Positions 56,256 to 64,000 of a stretch of 64,000 nucleotides of DNA are shown piece by piece. Under the pieces are notes generated by a model. It did not search any database and was not told the origin of the DNA. It saw only the letters and a program-made list of their open reading frames with translations. The first letter of the stretch is position 1. Every line of letters begins with the position of its first letter. The stretch is from Leptobrachium leishanense (Eukaryota; Chordata; Amphibia; Anura; Megophryidae), in NCBI GenBank assembly GCA_009667805.1, contig CM019065.1, positions 14,768,952 through 14,832,951 on the forward strand, read 5' to 3'. The position numbers were made by a program, and so were the translations under genes.

Positions 56256-58183
56256 AAATCTATGTCAGAGTGAAGAAGATAGGCAAACCTATAAGATTAG
56301 GCAGAAAGAGGCAAATCAATTTATAAAAGCTTCCAAAGAACACGCAGAAGAGAAAATAGCTCAGTCAGCAAAAAAGGAGGACAAAACATTTTTTAGATAC
56401 ATAAATGAGAAAATAAAATTAAAACAAGGATTATTTAGATTAAAAACATTGGAAGGAAGGTATGTAGAAGAGGATACAAGTCTCGCTGACTGCCTCAATG
56501 AATATTTCTGTTCAGTCTTTGCAGAAGAAAAGGAAGGAAAGGGACCTCAGTTAGGAGGAAACACTAACGAGACATTTGCATATCAGTTTACAGAGGAGGA
56601 GGTCCTACAGCAGCTGTCTAAATTAAAGACAAATAAGTCAATGGGGCCTGATGGGATCCACCCTAAGTTATTAAAAGAGCTCAGTGGTGTAATAGCAAAA
56701 CCGTTAACAGATTTATTTAACCAATCCTTGTTAATGGGAGTTATCCCAGAAGACTGGAAATTAGCAAATGTTGTGCCCGCTTACAAGAAGGGTAGTAGGG
56801 AGGAATCGGGGAACTATAGGTCAGTTAGTCTTATGTCAGTAGTGGGGAAATTAATGGAAACCATGTTAAAGGAAAGGATTGTTGAACATCGAAAAACACA
56901 TTGTTTACAAGATCAGAAACAACATGGGTTTACCTCAGGGAGATCATGCCAAACTAATCTTATTGACTTTTTTGATTGGGTAACAAAAATAATAGACAAA
57001 GGTGGGCAGTAGACATTGCTTATTTAGATTTCAGTAAGGCTTTTGATACTGTTCTGTATAGAAGGCTTATCAAGAAATTGCAATCTTTGAGCTTGGATTC
57101 CAATATTGTTGAATGGATTAGGCAGTGGCTGAGTGACATGCAACAGAGGGTTGTGGTAAATGGAGTTTATTCGGCGCAAGGTCTTGTTACCAGTGGGGTA
57201 TCTCAGGGGTCAGTACTTGGACCCATTCTCTTTAATATTTTTATTAGTGATATTGCAGAAGGTATTAAATGGTAAAGTATGTATTTTTGCTGAAGACACA
57301 AAGATTTGCAACAGGGTTGACGTTCCTGGAGGGATCAGCCAAATGACAAATGATTTAGGTAAACTAAATAAATGGTCGGAGCTGTGGCAATTGAGTTTTA
57401 ATGTGGAAAAGTGCAAGATAATGCACCTGGGAGTAAAAACCCAAGGGCTGAATATAGAATATTTGATACAGTCCTAACCTCAACATCTGAGGAGAGGGAT
57501 TTAGGGGTTTTTATTGCAGAGGATCTAAGGGTAAGTAGTCACTGTAATAGAGCAGCAGGAAATGCTAGCAGAATGCTTGGTTGTGTAGGGAGAGGTATTA
57601 GCAGTAGGAAAAGGGAAGTGCTCATGCCACTGTACAGAGCACTGGTAAGACCTCACTTGGAGTACTGTGTGCAGTACTGGAGGCCGTATCTCCAGAAGGA
57701 TATAGACATCTTAGAGAGAGTTCAGAGAAGGGCTACTAAAATGGTGTACGATTTGAAGGAGAAAAGTTACCAGGAAAGGTTTAATGATCTTAACATGTAT
57801 AGCTTGGAAAAAAGACGAGACAGAGGAGATATGATAGAAACATTTAAATACGTTAAGGGAATCCACAAGGTAGAGGAAGGGAGTATATTTAAAAGGAAAC
57901 AAAGTAGCAAAACAAGAGGACATAGTCTTAGATTAGAGGGCAAAGGTTTAAAAGTAACATCAGGAAGCATTATTTTACTGAGAGGGTGGTGGATACATGG
58001 AACAGGCTTCCAGTAGAAGTGGTAGAGGCCAATACAGTATTTTAATTTAAGCAGGCATTGGATAGGCATAAGGCTATCCTAAACAAAAGATAAATCCAGG
58101 TTATGTATCCATATAATTGGGCAGACTAGATGGGCCGAAAGATTCTTATCTGCCAACATTTTCTATGTTTCTATGTTTCTAAG
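56256..58183 (+). mobile_element. CR1 LINE, 5'-truncated
   Basis: The reverse transcriptase is nearly continuous over four frames: [90 protein letters not shown] in place of the usual FADD catalytic box, and YRALVRPHLEYCVQYW near the end. The 3' tail repeats TTTCTATG, as in CR1. The endonuclease is missing. It sits between the N-terminal part and the BED finger remainder of the hAT. Confidence 0.92.
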
Positions 58184-60119
58184 ACACCGGACGCTTTGGT
58201 ACCACGTGCTTGAGGCGACATATGACCAGCTGCTACGCATCCTGTTGGCGCAAAACTTTGCGTAGGTCCTCCTCACCTGTCTCTACCCCCACTATATGTC
58301 CTGCCATGTCATTGACTCCAACCTCCACTGACAGGGATGATGCTACAGTAATGGATGTACCAGGTCCTTCCTCACAATGTGACAGCATCCCATCAGCTGA
58401 AGATTTACGCAGTCAGATTATGTTTCCCCAGCTGCTGCAGCGTAAGAAAAAATATAGTCCCAACCATCCCCAAGCACAGCGTCTAAATGCCAGTTTAGCA
58501 AAATTACTCGCTGCCTTTCCAGCTGGTGGACTCTGCTTCCTTCCGTGAATTTGCTGAATGTGCTGTACCACAGTGGCAGGTTCCAAAATGCCATTTCTTT
58601 TCACGGAAGGCCAATCCAGCACTATACCAGCATGTGGAAGACAATGTTATGGAGTCATTAGGAAAGGCAGTCAGCAGCAAGGTGCATGTGAGTTTAGACA
58701 CGTGGTCCAGCAAGCATGGACAGGGTCGTTACATTTCCTTCACGGCACACTGGGTAACTCTGATTGCAGCTGGGAGCGATCCAAGACAAGGCTCTGTGCT
58801 GGAGTTTGTTCATCCACCACGCCTCCAGAAAGCTGCTTGTATGAGGTCTGTCTGCTCCACCACCACCTCTCCCTCTTCCTCCTCCTCCTCCTCCTTCTCT
58901 GTCTCTGGTGAAGTGGCAGTTAAACTGACGCATGGCAGGGGCTACACAATGGCTCAAGCAAAAAGATGCCATACTGTGCTTGAGCTGGTTTGTTTAGGAG
59001 ACAGGGGCCACACCGGGCCAGAAATTCAGTCAGTTCTGCAGGGGCAGGTGCAGAGATGGTTAACACCATGCCAGCTTCAGCTGGGAATGGTCATCTGTGA
59101 TAATGGCAGCAACCTTCTCTTTGCCCTACGCCAGGGTAAGTTGACGCATGTACCATGCCTAGCACACGTCCTAAATCTGGTGGTACAGCGTTTCCTAACC
59201 AAGTACCCAGGGCTGGCAGAGCTTCTCAGCCAGGCCAGAAAAGTCTGCAGCCACTTCAGATGGTCATTCCCAGCAAGTGTTCGCCTGGCAGAAATTCAAA
59301 GAGAATTCCACCTTCCCACAAACCGTCTGATCTGTGACATGCCCACCAGGTGGAACTCGACATTAGAAATGCTGCAGCATCTGCACAAGCAGCAGATGGC
59401 AATCAACGAGTACCTGTGTGAGTATGGCACAAGGACAGGTACAGGTCAACTTGTTTCCCCCCCACAGTGCCTGATGATCAAGGATGAATGCACTGTACTG
59501 TCACCATTTGAGGAGGCAATGAGGATGGTGAGCAGGGACAGTGCATGCATCAGTGACACAATTCCTTTAGTGTTCCTGCTGGAGCACACTCTGCGGGGAA
59601 TTATAAATGTGGCTTTAGAGGCAGAGCAGTGGGAGGAAGAAGAGGCCTTCCAAAGCTCTCAAGGCCCCAGTCTTTCCACAGACAGCATTCCAGTGGGTCC
59701 TCCTCAGATCAGACAGGAGGAGGATGAGGAGGAGGCAGAATATTTAAGTAGTGGGGGCACTGAAGGTGGGGATTCCTCAAGGGAGGGTTTTGTGTGCCCA
59801 GAAACCCAAGGACTAGTACGTGGCTGGGAGGAAGTGCACGATGGGGTCATCCTCATTGACCAGGAAGACTCAGAAGCTAATGCCACCTCCAACCTATGCT
59901 GCATGGGCTCCCTTATCCTGCAAAGCCTGCTAAAGGACCCCAGGATTCGTGCTATCAAGGAGAGGGATCATTACTGGTTGGCAACCCTTCTTGATCCACG
60001 ATACAAGGGTAAAGTTGCAGAGCTCATCCTGCTTGCACAGAGGGAGCACAGGATGAAAATACTTGAGGACACTCTAAAGCGACACTTGTGTAACACCTTT
60101 CCAGGCACTGGTAGGTTAC
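58184..60119 (+). pseudogene. hAT transposase, BED finger remainder and catalytic part
   Basis: TTCLRRHMTSC at about 58200 is the tail of a BED zinc finger. A frameshift falls near 58510-58525. From 58526 one frame of 531 codons carries VHVSLDTWSS (first catalytic Asp), VICDNGSN (second), HVPCLAHVLNLVVQ and CDMPTRWNSTLEMLQHL, then YWLATLLDPRYKGKVAELI. This order is that of ZBED-type hAT transposases. A poly-Ser tract and an acidic insert (EEDEEEAEY) interrupt it. The frame would run on into 60913 if the LTR were not there. Confidence 0.92.
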
Positions 60120-60907
60120 TGTAATGTCCAGGGTCCAAGGAGGCAGGCAAGAGGACCCTGGAGGAGCCGTTCCGCCTGGCCGGGTGCCAGGAACTCCGGC
60201 GGCACCAGGCACGTTTGCATGTAATCAGGGGGTGGGTCACACCCTGATGACGCGGCGCTGCCGAGCTTCAAAGGAGCAGCGTGCGCATCAGCCCTGGCCT
60301 TGTCGTGAACTTGCATTCCCGCATCGCTGCTGTCATAATTAAGTTTGTTTATCTGATATTGACCCTGCTGTTCTGAGGACCTGAATTGTTGCTGACCTTT
60401 TGCCTCAACTTCAACTACTCTCTCTCTCTTTCTCCCTGCCTGTACTATTGCCTCATGGTGCTGTTAATGAGTTGCATATCGCTATCATATACTGTCGCGC
60501 AGTACTAAGTGTCCTTACACTGCTTGTAAGGTTCTGTCCATACAACCACCCTTGCTCTGTGTTCCTGTCTGGTTATCTGTTGCCTGTCATTCAAGGTGTG
60601 TGTTGCATATCTCTGTTATATACTGCTGCGCAGTACAAAGTGTCCCTACGCTGCTTACAAAGTTCTGTTTATACAACCACCCCTGCTCTGTGATCCTGTC
60701 TGGTTATCTACTGCCTGTCAATTAAGGTGTGCGCTGCATATCTCTGTTGTATACAGTTGTGCAGTATACTCCTTTTCAGTGTTGCCTTTTTCCCTGGCCT
60801 CTGTGGCTGCTAGAGGTTAGGGTTAGCGTTCCCGACCATTCTAAGGATTGGAGGGCTAGAGGTCTGTTGCCAGGGATCCAATCAGGTCTGTCCTGGGGAA
60901 CGTTACA
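60120..60907. mobile_element. Solo LTR (788 bp) with target duplication GTTAC
   Basis: It begins TGTAATGTCC and ends GAACGTTACA, and is flanked by GTTAC at 60115-60119 and 60908-60912. Inside are three copies of an approximately 131-bp tandem unit (TGCATATC(G/T)CT... to TGTCATTCAAGGTG, from about 60470). Orientation was not determined. Confidence 0.9.
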
Positions 60908-61363
60908 GTTACCAAGTGATGACACAGGTGCTTCTGAGGCTGCGGATGATCAGAGGAATAGTGGTGAAGGCGGGGCCGCTTGACTGATGCCTTTTTAATT
61001 TTTTTTAGTCCACGACGCCCAGGGACGTCAAATGTAGGCACCCATTGCCAGCGCCTTCACCGTATGGTGCAGGACTACCTAAGGGCAAGGGCAGACCTGG
61101 ATACCTTTCCAGCAGATGATCCACTGGCTTACTGGGTGTTGAGATTGGATCACTGGCCAGAACTTAGCCAATATGCTATGCAGCTACTAGGCTGCCCTTC
61201 ATCTAGTGTGCTTTCTGAAAGGACGTTCAGTGCCGCTGGAGGTTATGTCACAGACAAAAGAGTGCGTCTGTCCACCGACTCTGTAGAGCGGCTGACATTT
61301 ATAAAAATGAATCAGTCCTGGATCAGCAGCTATCAATCCCCTGATGCTGAAGTAACGGAATAG
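60908..61363 (+). pseudogene. hAT transposase, C-terminal dimerisation domain
   Basis: It resumes with LPSDDTGASEAADDQRNSGE, stops at 60981, and continues one frame over behind TTTTTTTTAG at about 61009 (an intron or frameshift). It includes YWVLRLDHWPELSQYAMQLL and PSSSVLSERTFSAAGGYVTD followed by KRVRLSTDSVERLTFIKMN, the classic hAT dimerisation motif. Confidence 0.9.
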
Positions 61364-61924
61364 ATCGGGGATCTCTTTGGCATTTCCAAAACCTCCACCC
61401 CTGCACTCTTCCACAATACCACAAAAGGGTTACGGTGTGAAGGCTCTTGCTGCCACAATATTTGGCTGCACTGACACTGACGCCTATATTACCAGATTTA
61501 TATCATTTTAATTTTTTGGACCGCAGGGTCCAACCCTGTACTCTTCCACAATACGACAGAGGGGTTACGGTGTGATGGTACTGTTGCCGACACTAAAGGC
61601 CCAATTTTAAAGCACCTATTGTTAGTTTCATCCAAAGCCTGCATAAGTTTCACCATAATTTAGCCAAAAAATCACTAAACTTGTTCTGCGTATCCTAAAA
61701 CGTCTCCTATCTTCATACAGGCTGCCGCCCCAAACAGTTGTTTATGAAAAGATTAAAGGAAAACCATTTACCGTCATTTGAAACGTCATTTTTTTGTTTT
61801 AAAATATTTCTATACATCCTACAAATCCGCCACTTCACGGGCAGGTTATGGAGACCTCCTAGGCACGATATTTGAAGGAATTTTTTGTTTTTATTTTTAA
61901 CCCTTTTACTTTTTGTCTTTGTTT

Positions 61925-62203
61925 GGGTTTTATGTCAATAATAACTCTTTTGACCTTTAAACATTGATCAGGCACAGAAGTATTAGAAATATTTTTTATT
62001 TTATTTTGTGGGTTTTTTTTGTTTGTTTTTTTTGTGTTTGTTTTTGTAGCAACCAGCAAACATATAACAGGGTCATATGCTGGTTGTTACAAAAAAAACC
62101 CACAAAAAAACAAAAAAAACCCCACAAAATAAAAAATATTTCTAATACTTCTGTGCCTGATCAATGTTTAAATGTCAAAAGAGTTACTATTGACATAAAA
62201 CCC
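61925..62203. repeat. Foldback element, arms about 130 bp
   Basis: GGGTTTTATGTCAATAATAA is mirrored by TTACTATTGACATAAAACCC. The stem continues through GATCAGGCACAGAAGTATTA and a T-rich/A-rich run to GTAGCAACCAGCA / TGCTGGTTGTTAC, with a short loop at about 62066. Confidence 0.9.
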
Positions 62204-62649
62204 ATATATCGGGGAAATATATGTTTTGGTTTTTATTAGGAGATTTTAGAATTAAAATGGAATAAAAGATGACTATTCAGTCTTCCCAGTCTGGTATGAA
62301 AACATGGACACCTGTGGAAGCGCAAGAAGAATACGAAGAAAATACACACCGGATCTTCTAGAGAAAAATGCTGTGACATAGATACGCTGTTAAATTAAAG
62401 GCGTTGCATGAGAAATATGTCATCGAGGAAATAGGCGGGCAGACACCGTGGAGGAAGTGGGATCCCGAGCGCCATGTTTTTGGTGGAGGGAGAAAACACC
62501 ACGGGAACGAGGCTGACGTGATTGTGATGAATAAGGTAGCGCTGTTTGGTGTTTAATTGACCAGTTATGTTAATGAATGTGTTTATAAAATGGTGATGTT
62601 CAGAATTGATTTCTATACACTTTTATTTTTTAACCATGTACTTATGACT

Positions 62650-62755
62650 GCACATATTTCTCCTGATGAAGTCTTTTGACGAAATGCGTTGAGCGTGAGC
62701 AGTCTTATCTTTATTTTTATTAATAAAATCCTTTGACTGGAGAAACTTTGGTCTT
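62650..62755 (+). repeat. Dispersed GATGAAGT...CGAAATGCGTTG motif element
   Basis: CCTGATGAAGTCTTTTGACG is followed by AAATGCGTTGAGCG, CTTATCTTTATTTTTATTAA and TAAAATCC. The order is the same as at 23635-23720. Confidence 0.5.
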
Positions 62756-62944
62756 GGCTGATTGTTCCTGAAGTGCGCCGGCTGTGGAGGAAATCATACC
62801 CCAGGTCCCAGGCATCCATGGAACGGTGATAACGATCTTGTTTTTTGATGTGTGTGAATTGATTCAAATACTATTTGTTCATTTAACATGCACCTCTAAG
62901 TGATTTTAATTCGTTGTAGGATTACCCTCTACCTTCTTCTTATT

Positions 62945-63032
62945 GCTAACTTAACCAGAGCTGTTGTTAACTTCCCAGAGCCATTATAATCTATGGAGTT
63001 GTTAAGTTTACAACAGCTCTGGTTAAGTTAGC
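62945..63032. repeat. Short hairpin, 23-bp arms
   Basis: GCTAACTTAACCAGAGCTGT is mirrored by ACAGCTCTGGTTAAGTTAGC. The loop includes a second, inner match around ATTATAATCTATGGAG. Confidence 0.85.
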
Positions 63033-63107
63033 ACCAGCTTTGTAATAGTGTCCACTGTGTCTAGTTCTTTAAAAAAAAAAAGGTGATTTGTCTGCTTTTT
63101 CCTATAG

Positions 63108-63211
63108 ATATGGCAATGTAAGCAGCGATGCTATCAAACCAACATGGCTCCCATTCAGCTCCACCATATCAGCAGAAGAGTGCCCATCTTTCTCTTTGAA
63201 GCTGATGGCTG
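63108..63211 (+). CDS. ZP3-like zona pellucida domain exon (single exon)
   Basis: A 104-nt exon between CTTTTTCCTATAG and GTATGG codes for [18 protein letters not shown] followed by [14 protein letters not shown]. This matches the segment of ZP3-type egg-coat proteins in which a conserved PTW(V/L)PF is followed by a SEE/SAEE..FSL(R/K)LM motif. ZP3 proteins are secreted glycoproteins that polymerise through the ZP module. The phase (one base in, one base over) suits a ZP3 internal exon. I found no other ZP3 exon on either side, so it is the edge of a gene that continues to the right, or an orphan copy. Confidence 0.75.
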
Positions 63212-63369
63212 GTATGGTGTGTGTATTTTATTATGTATTGGATGGAAGGTGGCCCTGCCTCCAGTATCAGTCTTGGGAAACTTCCAGATGATTTGAGTGT
63301 CCCACATTCATCTACATGACACCTCCCAAATAGAGGCGTCTGTGAGCACGAAGAACTACGTCCTTTACC

Positions 63370-63570
63370 TGGTGAAGGTCTTTTTTTTTGAGAAAGTATT
63401 TTACAAGGAAGGATACATTGAGATTTCTCTCGTTTTCAAGTACTTCCTGGGTGGCGAGTATGTACCTTTTGGAGAGGTGCTTATTGGGATCGAACCCATG
63501 ACTCCACAGGCTCTCTCCACGCAGAGCAGTGATGTTACCTCTACTCCACCCAGCCGGTGCCTTTGACAGA
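63370..63570 (-). mobile_element. tRNA-derived SINE
   Basis: On - the head holds an A-box-like TGGGTGGAGTAGAGG and a B box GGTTCGATCCC, but no complete cloverleaf. The body continues with CTCAATGTATCCTTCCTTGT, which is shared with 15035-15110. Confidence 0.7.
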
Positions 63571-63602
63571 TGTGTAGCCACATTATCCCCTGATAACACT
63601 TT

Positions 63603-63940
63603 TAGGCCTGTGTCAAACAAGCGCACTAGCTGCGCCCGTACTGACGTGGCTTCCGGCGTCCGTCACAGCATTGTGATGGGGCAGGCCACACGCCGTGTGG
63701 CGTGCGAATTGCGTGCAACAGCGGCCGTGCTGTGTCCGTGCAAAAGGCCTCTCTGTCAAAGCGTTAGGATGCACGTTGACGGAGATCAAAGCATGATCCT
63801 CTATAGGGGGATCGAGCCTTACAGCGCTGAGCACACTAACTGCATTCAGCAAGGTGGCCAGACAGGCGTCGAGTGGAAGGAACGTCCACTCACACGTACG
63901 TTCCTTCCACTCTTCAAAACACTCGTCTGAGCGCGGCCTA
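63603..63940. mobile_element. TAGGCC-ended MITE related to the Harbinger-like family
   Basis: The ends TAGGCCTGTGTCAAACAAG and CTCGTCTGAGCGCGGCCTA are imperfect inverted repeats that resemble TAGGCTAGGGTCAGACGAGC. Internal palindromes are GCCACACGCCGTGTGGC and GGAAGGAACGT/ACGTTCCTTCC. Confidence 0.7.
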
Positions 63941-64000
63941 AGACGTAATTATAATATTAGACCTAAAAAAGCCCCACTCTTGAAATCCTTCTGGTGATTG

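Larger units (their letters stand above)
55612..61924 (+). mobile_element. hAT element broken by a CR1 and a solo LTR
   Basis: Coding pieces lie at 55612-56255 (N-terminal, Ser/Arg- and acid-rich), 58184-60119 (end of the BED finger and catalytic part) and 60908-61363 (dimerisation domain). The 3' non-coding part (to about 61924) matches the fragment at 3316-3590. The element was later hit by a CR1 (56256-58183) and an LTR (60120-60907), and its 3' end is cut by a foldback at 61925. Confidence 0.88.

Noticed and set aside
63488..63560. Possible tRNA gene on - (GGTTCGATCCC B box)
   Set aside because: The acceptor stem and anticodon arm do not fold; it is the head of a SINE.
1..64000. CRISPR arrays, rRNA genes or bacterial operons
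   Set aside because: None seen. The tandem repeats present lack regular unique spacers, and spliced vertebrate genes show this is eukaryotic DNA.

Overview
This is a vertebrate nuclear window, most likely amphibian (probably a frog). The animal group is an inference from spliced vertebrate genes (a kelch-like gene, UBL5 and one ZP3-like exon), dispersed vertebrate-type tRNA genes, and very dense CR1, L2, piggyBac, hAT and Harbinger-like repeats. No bacterial-style operons, rRNA genes or CRISPR arrays are visible. One 100-base assembly gap lies at 54109-54208.

Host genes. (1) A complete BTB-BACK-kelch gene on + has four coding exons (10508-10580, 17335-17413, 21113-21340, 24274-25660) whose phases join to 588 codons. 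(2) UBL5 on - has four tiny coding exons (45625-45570, 42912-42829, 42431-42394, 40424-40381) that join exactly to the usual 73 residues. Its likely 5' UTR exon and promoter are near 48540-48720. The two genes point towards each other. (3) A single ZP3-like exon lies at 63108-63211. (4) tRNA-Met(CAT) has two copies and tRNA-Glu(TTC) three, carried by a duplicated cassette at 8.2-8.8 kb and 29.1-30.8 kb.

Repeats, left to right. 0-2 kb: a foldback element made of a chain of hairpins, ending at a TTAA. 2-3.8 kb: palindromic MITEs and the 3' end of a hAT. 5.7-6.4 kb: a solo LTR with target duplication. 7.3-8.0 kb: a hAT transposase relic. 11.8-16.4 kb: an L2 LINE split by a hairpin-chain segment that is itself split by a hAT element. 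17.7-21.1 kb: two large inverted-repeat elements with nested MITEs. 23.2-24.1 kb: a nearly perfect 914-bp palindrome. 32.9-38.0 kb: a piggyBac with TTAA ends and a broken transposase. 49.3-54.1 kb: an endogenous retrovirus on - (3' LTR, env, pol). 54.8-62 kb: a minisatellite and a hAT element broken by a CR1 and a solo LTR. A Harbinger-like MITE is present in eight copies, most of them inside other repeats.

The most unusual object is the endogenous retrovirus. Its pol frame carries, between RNase H and integrase, a domain recognisable as the conserved N-terminal domain of the opioid growth factor receptor (OGFr_N). This looks like capture of a cellular domain at the place where some other retroviruses carry a dUTPase.
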